A stretch of 16,214 nucleotides of DNA from Thermoplasmata archaeon. Lineage in GTDB: Archaea > Thermoplasmatota > E2 > DHVEG-1. The DNA lies in the NCBI GenBank assembly GCA_003649715.1, contig QMSS01000016.1:1-16214 (forward strand), in the 5' to 3' direction. The notes under the pieces are model-generated. The model was not told the DNA's origin. It was given only the letters and a program-made list of their open reading frames with translations, and did not search any database. Shown here piece by piece: positions 6,729-14,586 of this stretch (position 1 is the first letter of the stretch; the number at the start of each line of letters is the position of its first letter). The translations under genes and the position numbers were made by a program.

Positions 6729-7997
6729 ATGGATAAGGAAAAAACCATTGAGGTTGACTACATAGCCCGTGTAGAGGGACGAGGAGCAATAAACATAGAC
6801 ATATCAAAGGATGGAGAAATCAAAGATCTAAAGTTCAGAATATATGAGCCCCCGCGTTTCTTCGAATCCTTCCTCATCGGAAGAAAATATGATGAGGTGA
6901 TGGAACTAACCTCACGTATATGTGGCATCTGCCCAGTAGCACATCAGATAACAGCACTAAGAGCAGTTGAGAATGCACTTCAGATAGAACCTAGTCAACA
7001 GACAAGGGATCTACGGAAACTATTGGCAATAAGTGCACATATCCAAAGCAATGTGCTAAGCATGTATTTCCTATCATTACCAGACCTGATGGGATTTGAG
7101 AGCATAATAGCCATGGCAAAAAATCATCCAGACATTGTTAAAAGAGGATTGAGGCTTAAAAAACTAGGCAATGATATAACAGAACTCATTGGAGGCAGAG
7201 CTGTTCATCCTGTTACTGCAATAGTTGGTGGTTTCACAAAAATTCCCAGTAAAAACAAGATGATGAACATCAAAAAACGTTTAAAAGAAGCAAAACAAGA
7301 TGCATATCACACCGTCGATCTGTTTTCAGATGTAGAGATACCAGATTTTAAAAGAGAATGTGAGCACATAGCAGTTTCGGATCCAAATGAATATGCCATA
7401 AACAATGGAAAAATAAGATCAACACATGGTCTCAACATAAATGAAATGGAATACCGTGACTATATCTCGGAAAAACAGGTTCCTCATTCAACTGCTCTTC
7501 ATTCTCATGTCAAAACCAGAGATTCCTTTATGGTAGGACCTCTCCCAAGAGTTAACATCAACTTTGATCAACTCTCATCCGATGCAAAGGATGCAGCAAA
7601 ACGAAGTGGATTCAGCTTCCCAAACTTCAACCCATTTGTTTCTCATCTGGCAAGAGCTATAGAACTAGTACATGACATAGATGAGTCCATAGAAATAATA
7701 GACCGACTACCATTTAAGGACGACAGTAGAATCACATTTACAGTCAAAGCAGGATTTGGAGCAGCTGTAACTGAGGCACCAAGAGGAATGCTATACCATA
7801 GCTATGATATAGACAACAACGGAGTCATCAGAGGAGCAGACATAGTTCCACCAACAGCACACAATGCCAACAACATAGAAAAAGATCTCCATGAGTTCGT
7901 GCCAACCCTACTTCACCTACCAATAGATGAGATTACTCTCAGATGTGAGATGCTCATCCGAGCATATGATCCATGCATATCATGTTCAACACATTAA
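6729..7997 (+). CDS. hydA: [NiFe] hydrogenase large subunit (alpha), group 3b, without C-terminal propeptide
   Basis: This is the catalytic subunit that holds the NiFe(CN)2CO centre and splits or makes H2. It has 422 residues (P. furiosus HydA is about 428). The N-terminal motif RICGICPVAH (63-72) gives C65 and C68, and DPCISCSTH (414-422) gives C416 and C419, so all four nickel/iron ligands are present. The notable point is the end: the TAA follows directly after the motif's final histidine. Most [NiFe] large subunits carry a short peptide after this histidine that a specific endopeptidase removes once nickel is in place, and P. furiosus HydA has one. Here it is encoded away, so maturation should not need that protease. 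The ATG is 30 bases after hydD, with GGAG at 6714-6717. Confidence 0.94.
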   Translation: MDKEKTIEVDYIARVEGRGAINIDISKDGEIKDLKFRIYEPPRFFESFLIGRKYDEVMELTSRICGICPVAHQITALRAVENALQIEPSQQTRDLRKLLAISAHIQSNVLSMYFLSLPDLMGFESIIAMAKNHPDIVKRGLRLKKLGNDITELIGGRAVHPVTAIVGGFTKIPSKNKMMNIKKRLKEAKQDAYHTVDLFSDVEIPDFKRECEHIAVSDPNEYAINNGKIRSTHGLNINEMEYRDYISEKQVPHSTALHSHVKTRDSFMVGPLPRVNINFDQLSSDAKDAAKRSGFSFPNFNPFVSHLARAIELVHDIDESIEIIDRLPFKDDSRITFTVKAGFGAAVTEAPRGMLYHSYDIDNNGVIRGADIVPPTAHNANNIEKDLHEFVPTLLHLPIDEITLRCEMLIRAYDPCISCSTH

Positions 7998-8036
7998 AAG
8001 AAATCAGATACCAAAATCTCAAAAAATAAAGCCTTC

Positions 8037-8045
8037 TTTTTTTTT
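8037..8045 (+). terminator. Nine-T terminator after hydBGDA
   Basis: A run of nine T's lies about 40 bases after the hydA stop, which is a strong archaeal oligo-T termination signal. It separates the hydrogenase operon from hdrCBA. Confidence 0.55.
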
Positions 8046-8263
8046 GATGCTAAAAAAACCAAATTTTTATTAACAGACTTATATTAACTGATTACAGCTC
8101 CAATTAGCTCAAATAAAAAAATAGTTTCTCACTGACTGCCAGGTGTTATTCATAGTCACTGTCTAAAACTTCATGTCAAATAAACTGATTAACCAAAAAA
8201 TATAGCAGAAAAATCAGATACAGCACAAAAATATGTGGTTAACATTTGTTAATTATTTGATTT

Positions 8264-8285
8264 GTGTATAAAAAGTGTATAAAAA
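8264..8285 (+). promoter_or_regulatory. Tandem TATA box (two exact GTGTATAAAAA copies) upstream of hdrCBA
   Basis: GTGTATAAAAA occurs twice back to back, at 8264-8274 and 8275-8285, so two TATA boxes sit 11 bp apart. Using the usual 25-30 bp distance, they would start transcripts near 8295 and near 8306. The GGTGAG ribosome site lies at 8295-8300 and the ATG at 8312, so the upstream TATA would keep the site while the downstream one would give a nearly leaderless message. Confidence 0.55.
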
Positions 8286-8311
8286 CAAAATAAGGGTGAG
8301 AGAAAACAGGC

Positions 8312-8839
8312 ATGAGCATAACAGATCTAACATCAATGGCAGGAAGCCAAACACAACTAAGAATAGAAATCAACAAAAGACTGTCAAATCTCCAAAACGA
8401 AACATCAGATTATTGCTTCCAATGTGCCAAATGTACATCAGGCTGCGAAGCACACAAACTACTAGAACTAGAACCACACAAAATCGTGGCACTCCTCAAA
8501 AAAGGATTGATCGACGAAATGGTAAACTCGGACATAATATGGACATGCATAGGCTGCTACAAATGCTGGGAACGATGCCCACAAAAAGTAGCACCCGTTC
8601 AAATACTATACACACTAAAAAACATGGCCGTGGCAAATGGAAAACAAATACCTGGAAAATACACCAGCATGCTACAGTCCATACTATCCATCGGACTAAT
8701 ACAAGACATACAAGAAGCTCCGACATATGACAACAAAACAAAAAAAAGAGATGCCTTAGGACTACCACCACTATCCAAACCCACAGACCCACAAAAATTT
8801 CAGATGAATCTCACCAAAATAGCAGTTGAAAAAATCTAA
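8312..8839 (+). CDS. hdrC: Heterodisulfide reductase subunit C
   Basis: This soluble iron-sulfur subunit passes electrons from HdrA to the catalytic HdrB. It has 175 residues. Two classic [4Fe-4S] motifs are visible: C35/C38/C41/C45 (YCFQCAKCTSGC) and C79/C82/C85/C89 (TCIGCYKCWERCP). The helix after each, and the region near KVAPVQILYTLKNMA, fit the HdrC family. The start is supported by GGTGAG at 8295-8300. A long arginine- and threonine-rich open frame overlapping it (8275-8730) is a shadow. It is the first gene of hdrCBA; the downstream hdrB ATG is 43 bases after its stop. A GlpC-type partner of another CCG protein is possible but less likely next to hdrB and hdrA. Confidence 0.9.
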   Translation: MSITDLTSMAGSQTQLRIEINKRLSNLQNETSDYCFQCAKCTSGCEAHKLLELEPHKIVALLKKGLIDEMVNSDIIWTCIGCYKCWERCPQKVAPVQILYTLKNMAVANGKQIPGKYTSMLQSILSIGLIQDIQEAPTYDNKTKKRDALGLPPLSKPTDPQKFQMNLTKIAVEKI

Positions 8840-8882
8840 AAAAACCAAAACCAGCTCACCTATTTGGCAGAGGAAAAAACAA

Positions 8883-9740
8883 ATGAAAAAATATGCCCTA
8901 TACCCCGGATGCCTAATGCCAACAGAACAATATGGATACGAAATATCCATAAGAGAAACATTCCCACTGCTAGACATTCATCTAGTAGACATCAACGGTT
9001 TCTCCTGTTGCGGAGAACCTATGAAAAGTGTCAACCAGTTATTAACACTATATCTATCAGCAAGAAACATAGCAATCAGTGAAAAAAACAATCTAGACCT
9101 ATACGTCCCATGTGCAATGTGCCACCTCTCACTCACAGAATGTAAACACATACTAGACAACAACACTCATCTAAAAAATAAAATAAACACAATGCTTTCC
9201 TCAGAAAACATTGAATATAGAGGAGAATGTAAGATCATACACACAGTCGACCTACTACACGACATCATTGGATTAGAGAAAATCAAAAAACAGGTAAAAA
9301 AGCCGTTAGAGAATCTAAAAATAGCAACACACTATGGATGTCGCCTAATAAGACCATCTGAGATAGGAAGACCTGTAGACTCTGAAAATCCTCAAAAAAT
9401 AGAAAACATACTGCAAGCAATCGGAGCACAGACAAATGACTACCCTGAAAAACTAGACTGCTGCGGAGCACCACTTCTCATAAACCATCCTGAAACAGCG
9501 TTAACCAAAGCAGGTCAAAAACTTAAAGCAATACAAGAACAAGATTTCAATGCACTGGTCACAGTCTGCCCGTGGTGCCACAAAATGTTGGATGCACGAC
9601 AGAACAAAGCCGGAGAAACAATTGCAAGCAAAATACACCTACCAGTCTTCTACCTCACACAACTACTTGGACTAGCATTAGGCATAAAAAAAGAAAAACT
9701 CGGCCTAGAACTTAACCTAACATACACCAACAAAATATAA
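8883..9740 (+). CDS. hdrB: Heterodisulfide reductase subunit B (catalytic CCG-domain subunit)
   Basis: This is the active subunit that reduces a disulfide at a pair of noncubane [4Fe-4S] clusters. It has two cysteine-rich CCG domains. The first holds C10, C42/C43, C77 and C80; the second holds C153, C193/C194, C229 and C232. The length of 285 residues is normal. The open frame extends upstream to a TTG at 8826, but ATG 8883 gives the standard HdrB N-terminus (MKKYALYPGC) and has AGAGG (8870-8874) in front. The substrate is CoM-S-S-CoB in methanogens, but in many non-methanogenic archaea and bacteria it is unknown, so the disulfide should not be assumed. All cluster ligands are intact. Confidence 0.92.
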   Translation: MKKYALYPGCLMPTEQYGYEISIRETFPLLDIHLVDINGFSCCGEPMKSVNQLLTLYLSARNIAISEKNNLDLYVPCAMCHLSLTECKHILDNNTHLKNKINTMLSSENIEYRGECKIIHTVDLLHDIIGLEKIKKQVKKPLENLKIATHYGCRLIRPSEIGRPVDSENPQKIENILQAIGAQTNDYPEKLDCCGAPLLINHPETALTKAGQKLKAIQEQDFNALVTVCPWCHKMLDARQNKAGETIASKIHLPVFYLTQLLGLALGIKKEKLGLELNLTYTNKI

Positions 9741-9743
9741 AAA

Positions 9744-9757
9744 GAAACTTATTAAAA
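9744..9757 (+). promoter_or_regulatory. Possible internal promoter before hdrA
   Basis: GAAACTTATTAAAA repeats the BRE/TATA core seen at 2407 (shared GAAACTTATT). Transcription would begin near 9780, just before ATG 9784, giving a leaderless hdrA message in addition to read-through from hdrC. It is a sequence match only. Confidence 0.4.
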
Positions 9758-9783
9758 AATCTTTGTTTGAGGGCCATTCAACT

Positions 9784-11763
9784 ATGAGCAAAATTGGTGT
9801 ATTCATCTGCCACTGCGGTACAAACATCTCATCAACAGTAGATGTAGAAGAACTAACAAAATATGCAAAACAACTCAACCAAGTAGTTGTCAGTAAAAAC
9901 TACAAATACATGTGCTCTGAAAATGGCGCTAAACTGATAAGAGACTCTATCAAAAAACATAATCTAACTAGCATCGTCATAGCTGCATGCTCACCCCGGA
10001 TGCATGAACACACATTTAGAAAAGTCGCTGAAGAAGCTGGACTAAACCCATTCAACGTAGAAATTGCAAACATACGTGAACAATGCTCATGGGTACATGA
10101 TGACATGAAAAGTGCAACTGAAAAAGCCGAAGCACTAATAAGAGCAGCAGTCGCAAAAGCACAACTACTAGAACCGCTCAAAAAAACCAAAATAAGTGTA
10201 ACACCCAAGGCAATGGTCATAGGAGGAGGCATAGCAGGAATACAAGCCTCTCTAAACCTAGCAGAAGAAGGATTTCAGGTATATCTAGTTGAAAAAGAAC
10301 CTAGCATAGGAGGAAGAATGGCCCAACTAGATAAAACATTTCCAACACTAGACTGCTCATCATGCATACTAACACCAAAAATGATGGAGGTATTAAACCA
10401 CCCAAAAATCGAACTACTAACCTACTCTGAAATAATAGATGTCAATGGAACTATAGGAAACTACAAGGTAAAAATACGTAAAAAACCACGATACATTGAT
10501 ACAGACAAATGCACAGGCTGCGGAGAATGCGCAAATGCATGCAGAATGAAAAACAGAATCCCAAACGAATTCGACATGAAACTAGGAAAAAGAAGCGCAG
10601 TATACATACCATTCCCGCAGGCAATACCACTCAAATACACCATTGACCCAAACAACTGTCTCATGTTGACACGAGGAAAATGCGGAGACAAACCAGCATG
10701 CAAAGAAGCCTGTACCCAAAACGCCATAGACTTCAATCAAAAAGAAGAAAACATCGAAAAAGAAGTAGGAGCAATCATTGTAGCCACAGGATACGATCTA
10801 ATGGATCCTTCAGCCATACATGAGTATGGATACACAAAATCCAAAGACATCATAACCACCCTTGAGCTGGAACGTCTCATAAACTCATCAGGACCCACTA
10901 GTGGAGAAATACTTCGTCCATCAGACCAGAAAAAACCACGAAGCATAACATTCATATTATGCGTAGGATCACGAGACGAGACACAGCATCCATGGTGCTG
11001 CAGAATTGGATGTATGACAGCACTTAAACATGTCTACCTGTTAAAAGAAAAACTAGGCGAGGATGTAGAAATAAACATATGCTACACAGACATCAGATCA
11101 TATGGCAAAGGATATGAGGAGTTCTACAGAAAAATCCGGGGAATAACAAAAACCAATTTCTTCAGAGGACGACCATCAGAAGTAAGAAACATGCAGGATC
11201 ATCTAAAAATCGACATATTTGATACCATGACCAACAAACTGTTTGAGATAAAAACAGATATGGTAGTACTCGTCCCAGCTTTACTTCCAAGATCAGACAC
11301 TGCTGAACTAGCAAAAAAACTCCATATATCGCAGAGCATCGATGGTTTTCTACTGGAGGCTCATCCAAAACTTCGCCCGATGGACACATCCACAGATGGC
11401 ATATTTATAGCGGGATGCTGCCAGGGACCAAAGGACATACAGGATACTGTATCCCATGCCAGTGGAGCAGCAGCACAAGCCACTGTCTTGTTATCAAAAA
11501 AGGAGTTAGAAATAGAGCCATTGATCGCTGTAGTTAATGAAGACACATGCTCCGGATGCGGTATCTGCGTATCTGTATGCAGTTACAATGCCATAGAACT
11601 AATAAAAAAAGAAAAAAATGGAAAGGAAGTTTTACAGGCAAAGGTCAACGAGGCATTATGTAAAGGCTGCGGTCTATGTAGTAGTGCATGTCCCTCCGGC
11701 TCAATACAACAACAAGGTTTTAAAGACAAACAACTGCTACCAATGATAGACGAGATACTCTAA
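9784..11763 (+). CDS. hdrA: Heterodisulfide reductase subunit A, full-length flavin-bifurcating type
   Basis: HdrA carries the FAD at which electrons split between ferredoxin and the HdrB/C branch. It has 659 residues, the usual length. The N-terminal domain has C9/C11 (ICHCG), C44, C69 (AACSP) and C101. The FAD loop GGGIAG is at 147-152. LDCSSC (C191, C194) precedes an inserted ferredoxin domain with C243/C246/C249/C253 and C292/C300/C306/C310. Late conserved motifs are CVGSRD, CCRIGCM and GCCQGPKDI. Two C-terminal [4Fe-4S] sites, CSGCGICVSVC and CKGCGLCSSAC, end the protein. ATG 9784 has TGAGGG (9768-9773) upstream; an earlier in-frame TTG (9763) is less likely. It closes hdrCBA and needs an MvhD-type partner, which is found only in the facing operon. 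Confidence 0.94.
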   Translation: MSKIGVFICHCGTNISSTVDVEELTKYAKQLNQVVVSKNYKYMCSENGAKLIRDSIKKHNLTSIVIAACSPRMHEHTFRKVAEEAGLNPFNVEIANIREQCSWVHDDMKSATEKAEALIRAAVAKAQLLEPLKKTKISVTPKAMVIGGGIAGIQASLNLAEEGFQVYLVEKEPSIGGRMAQLDKTFPTLDCSSCILTPKMMEVLNHPKIELLTYSEIIDVNGTIGNYKVKIRKKPRYIDTDKCTGCGECANACRMKNRIPNEFDMKLGKRSAVYIPFPQAIPLKYTIDPNNCLMLTRGKCGDKPACKEACTQNAIDFNQKEENIEKEVGAIIVATGYDLMDPSAIHEYGYTKSKDIITTLELERLINSSGPTSGEILRPSDQKKPRSITFILCVGSRDETQHPWCCRIGCMTALKHVYLLKEKLGEDVEINICYTDIRSYGKGYEEFYRKIRGITKTNFFRGRPSEVRNMQDHLKIDIFDTMTNKLFEIKTDMVVLVPALLPRSDTAELAKKLHISQSIDGFLLEAHPKLRPMDTSTDGIFIAGCCQGPKDIQDTVSHASGAAAQATVLLSKKELEIEPLIAVVNEDTCSGCGICVSVCSYNAIELIKKEKNGKEVLQAKVNEALCKGCGLCSSACPSGSIQQQGFKDKQLLPMIDEIL

Positions 11764-11814
11764 AAGACAACTATTGTTACATAACCCAGATTACATAGGA
11801 AATCCTGATTATAT

Positions 11815-11861
11815 AAAAAACAATTTTTTAGATATTTTTTGAATAACATTATTCCAAAAAA
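11815..11861. terminator. Bidirectional T-tract terminator between convergent hdrA and mvhD
   Basis: On the plus strand two six-T runs (11824-11829 and 11835-11840) follow hdrA. On the minus strand two six-T runs (11861-11856 and 11820-11815) follow mvhD. The 128-base gap 11764-11891 has no coding frame. Confidence 0.5.
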
Positions 11862-11891
11862 TAAGGGGAAGTCAATTTGTGCGATACTAAA

Positions 11892-12326
11892 CTACAAAAA
11901 TATCCTATTTTTAGTGGAGTTCTCACCTATTTTCTTTATTTTTTCTGTAAACTCTGTAACAGTTTTTGCATAGCGGTTTCCTTCTGATGCGGATATCCAG
12001 GATAATCGAAGCCGCTCAGGTTCTAAACCAATCTCTTCAATAATCTTTTTTAACATCACAAAACGTCTACGTGCGTAGTAGTTTCCTTTTTCGTAGTGGC
12101 AGTCACCTGGGTGGCATCCAGCTATTAGTACTCCATCAGCACCACTCAGATATGCCTTTATAACAAAAAGCGGATCTACTCTACTAGAACACATCACCCT
12201 GATAGGTAGCACAGAAGGTGGATATTTTATTCTGCTTGTTCCTGCTAGGTCTGCCCCAGCATAACTACACCAGTTGCAAAGAAAAGCAAGTATTTTAGGC
12301 ATAAAATCTTCTTTATCCTTCTCCAT
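11892..12326 (-). CDS. mvhD: MvhD/FrhD-type electron-transfer subunit of Hdr complexes
   Basis: MvhD is a small [2Fe-2S] protein that docks on HdrA and hands it electrons from a hydrogenase or formate dehydrogenase. It has 144 residues. The key motif FLCNWCSYAGADLAG (C17, C20) is followed by MCSSRVDP (C46) and GADGVLIAGCHPGDCHY (C71, C76), all as in the family. AAGGAT lies close before ATG 12326. A start at ATG 12302 (MPKILAFLCNWC) would give 136 residues and is the more typical N-terminus. The gene is 12 bases after the preceding stop and is last in the minus-strand operon. No mvhA or mvhG lies in the window, so its electron donor is unclear; the neighbouring FrhB-like proteins are the natural candidates. 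Confidence 0.9.
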   Translation of the reverse strand: MEKDKEDFMPKILAFLCNWCSYAGADLAGTSRIKYPPSVLPIRVMCSSRVDPLFVIKAYLSGADGVLIAGCHPGDCHYEKGNYYARRRFVMLKKIIEEIGLEPERLRLSWISASEGNRYAKTVTEFTEKIKKIGENSTKNRIFL

Positions 12327-12338
12327 ATTATCCTTATC

Positions 12339-13451
12339 TTATTCTTCTATTTCAGCAAATTCTTCTTTTTCAAACGTAATAAGAGGAATATCCTCCTCTA
12401 AATTTCTTCCTGGGATGTAGTTAAATAGTTCCTGGACAGATTCACCCACCTTTTTGAAGATAGATGTAAGAGGTATATTAACAGGACAGACATCTTCACA
12501 TGAACCACATCCAACACATGAGATACTAACATGTGTTAGCCGTCCAAGTTGATAATATAATATTCCAGGTGGAACTCTGAGTCCTCCTCTTTTTTTGAGT
12601 TCTAACTCATAATTAGAGGGTGTGTATTCAGAGTCAGGTGATTCAAATTCACACAATTTGCAGTAACAAATGGGGCATACTCGCATACATCCATGACATC
12701 CTATACATCGCCCGAAAATATCTATTAATCCATCTATCCCATTTATTTTCGCGTTTATTTCATCAAAAATTTTTTTCTTTTCTTTCTCTCTTTTTACTCT
12801 AAGTTTATCCAATTTTTCTTTATCTAGTTCTCCTTCTATGAATTCACCTAGTTTTATGTTTCTAACTAGTTGTTCCCCATTTTTAGTATTAAGAAGTATT
12901 ACACATTGCTTATCTAGATCATTTTTGCCTATTAAATCAACAGTCATATCTGCAGTATATGGTATAAATTCCTCGCATCCTTTACATGCTGGTCTTAGAT
13001 CTGCAGCGTTCTCATTTTTTTTCACTGCATCCCAATATCTGGAAAGATTATTTTTTACAACACCATCTACAGCCATTTTAATTGGATAAACGCCACCGCA
13101 TGTTGAGCTTATAAAGAAAAGATTCTCAAGATTACCCTGGTTACGTTTTACCAGCTCTATAAATCCTCTTAACTCACATGGTTTTACGACTGCTATTATT
13201 GGCTCTCTTGTTTTACCTTTTAATGTAAACCGTGATAAAAGTTTACCGGCGTTGATAGGCATTAGTGGATAAAAGGGTACGGCATCATCTAATTCATCTG
13301 GTCTAGTAATGAGTGTGTACGCTACATCTCCTTTTTTATTTATCTTTTTAAGAGTTAAAACCCCTTTGATCCTGTTATCTTCTAAAAGAAGTTTCAGAAG
13401 ATCTATAACAGCTTGCTCAGAATCTTTGTTTATCTTTAGTGCTTTAACCAT
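12339..13451 (-). CDS. FrhB/FdhB-like iron-sulfur flavoprotein (paralogue B)
   Basis: The start is set at ATG 13451 because a GGAGG site ends six bases before it; the frame continues upstream to 13478. The product is 370 residues. FrhB-family proteins (F420-reducing hydrogenase beta, FdhB, FpoF) bind FAD and iron-sulfur clusters and often F420. Visible motifs are KPCELR (C92), C118, PACKGCE (C156, C159), a coiled charged stretch near 210-230, then CIGCHGCMRVCPICYCKLC (C249-C267) and CVGCGSCEDVCP (C312-C322). The C-terminus, YIPGRNLEEDIPL, is nearly repeated in the upstream paralogue, so the pair arose by duplication. It overlaps that gene's end by 8 bases. Binding of F420 versus another donor cannot be decided by eye. 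Confidence 0.85.
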   Translation of the reverse strand: MVKALKINKDSEQAVIDLLKLLLEDNRIKGVLTLKKINKKGDVAYTLITRPDELDDAVPFYPLMPINAGKLLSRFTLKGKTREPIIAVVKPCELRGFIELVKRNQGNLENLFFISSTCGGVYPIKMAVDGVVKNNLSRYWDAVKKNENAADLRPACKGCEEFIPYTADMTVDLIGKNDLDKQCVILLNTKNGEQLVRNIKLGEFIEGELDKEKLDKLRVKREKEKKKIFDEINAKINGIDGLIDIFGRCIGCHGCMRVCPICYCKLCEFESPDSEYTPSNYELELKKRGGLRVPPGILYYQLGRLTHVSISCVGCGSCEDVCPVNIPLTSIFKKVGESVQELFNYIPGRNLEEDIPLITFEKEEFAEIEE

Positions 13452-14586
13452 GTGTATCCTCCATTTCGTGAAGTTCATCCTCTTTGTATGTAGTCAGAGG
13501 AAGCGGCTCTTCTAGATTTCTACCAGATACATAATTAAACATACTTTGAGTTTCGTCAGCCACCATGCTAAATATCTGAGCAACGGGTATAGACATGGGA
13601 CATGCATCCTCGCATGATCCACAGGACACACAGGAAAGACTCATATGGATCATCCTTCCTATCTGGAAAAGAAGAGTATCTGGTAGGAATCGGATACTAC
13701 CTAGAGTTTTTGCTCTTTCAAGATAATCCTCAGGTGGATGTTTCACTTTGTCAGAGTCAAAATAGCACAGACGGCAGTAACATACAGGGCAGACTTTCAT
13801 ACAGTTGTGACAGCTTATACATTGACTAAATGTGTCAAGTAGATTGTCAAGACCATCTATTTTAGATTTTAATTCTCTAAATGTTTCCTCTCTTTTTTTG
13901 TGTTTTTTTTCTGAAATCTTTTCTACCTTGGTCTGCCAACTGCTGATATCTGCCTGAGGTGTTATACTCAGTTTGTCTATCACATCGCTTCCTTTTTGAC
14001 TATTTGAAATAATAAAAAAAGAATCTTTTTCCGCATCAAGAAAACCTATATGAAGATCACCTACTATCATACTTGATTTGTCACACATCTGGCATACAGG
14101 ACGCATTATTCTGTCATCCCATCTACTAACTGCATCATCAAATAGCCTCATACCCTCCTCAGGATTATTAAGGAAATCAGATAGTGGTAATACACCTGGG
14201 CAGTCTATACCTATGAGTGTTATATTTTCTAGATTTGTTTGACCAAGTTTAGTTAGCTCGATAGTCGCCCTTATTTCACAGGGGCGCATAACAGCAGCGA
14301 TTTTTATATTACTCTTACCAAGCCGAGTTATACTAGAAACTGCCTTGCCTCCTTGTATAGACATAACTGGTGGAAGAGGAAACGCATTCTTAAGAAGATT
14401 TTTGTCCCTGATCAGCACATATGTGAATGAATCATCTGCTGGTACTCTCATAGGTATGAGAACAGCATCGAAAATATTTCTATCCATTGATTTTTTAAGA
14501 AAATCAATGATTCCCTCCCTTATACCATTCTTAGCTGAGAGAATCGCAGCTTTTTTTCTGAGTTTCTTTTCTTCGTTTTTACTCAT
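13444..14586 (-). CDS. FrhB/FdhB-like iron-sulfur flavoprotein (paralogue A)
   Basis: This 380-residue protein belongs to the same family as its downstream neighbour and is alignable along its length. Shared points are RPCEIRATIEL (C103; KPCELRGFIEL in B), C129, RPVCQMCDK (C165, C168), CISCHNCMKVCPVCYCRLC (C256-C274), CVSCGSCEDACP (C319-C329) and VSGRNLEEPLPL. All cluster ligands are kept in both copies, so neither looks dead and a heterodimer is likely. Its ATG overlaps the upstream HdrA-like stop (ATGA), with GGAGG about seven bases before it, so the two are translationally coupled. By family it should bring two electrons, perhaps from F420H2 or formate-type donors, into the complex. The partner oxidoreductase subunit is not in the window. 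Confidence 0.86.
   Translation of the reverse strand: MSKNEEKKLRKKAAILSAKNGIREGIIDFLKKSMDRNIFDAVLIPMRVPADDSFTYVLIRDKNLLKNAFPLPPVMSIQGGKAVSSITRLGKSNIKIAAVMRPCEIRATIELTKLGQTNLENITLIGIDCPGVLPLSDFLNNPEEGMRLFDDAVSRWDDRIMRPVCQMCDKSSMIVGDLHIGFLDAEKDSFFIISNSQKGSDVIDKLSITPQADISSWQTKVEKISEKKHKKREETFRELKSKIDGLDNLLDTFSQCISCHNCMKVCPVCYCRLCYFDSDKVKHPPEDYLERAKTLGSIRFLPDTLLFQIGRMIHMSLSCVSCGSCEDACPMSIPVAQIFSMVADETQSMFNYVSGRNLEEPLPLTTYKEDELHEMEDTHG

Larger units (their letters stand above)
7998..8311. other. 314-base intergenic region between hydA and hdrC
   Basis: No credible coding frame is present. The region holds the hyd terminator, a repeated 9-mer AACTGATTA (8086-8094 and 8183-8191), an inverted pair TTAACCA / TGGTTAA (8189-8195 and 8236-8242), and a tandem TATA repeat just before hdrC. 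It is about three-quarters A+T by eye. This much structured upstream DNA suggests that hdrCBA is a regulated promoter rather than read-through from hyd. Confidence 0.5.

Noticed and set aside
8275..8730. Arginine- and threonine-rich open frame of 151 codons overlapping hdrC
   Set aside because: It lies in another frame of the clear HdrC gene, has extreme low-complexity composition and no recognisable domain; it arises from the A-rich codons of hdrC.
9900..10232. 110-codon minus-strand frame inside hdrA
   Set aside because: It is antisense to a well-conserved HdrA region, with no ribosome site or family match.
8312..11763. Taking hdrCBA as proof of a methanogen
   Set aside because: Soluble HdrABC is widespread in non-methanogenic archaea and bacteria, and no methyl-coenzyme M reductase or related gene is in the window.
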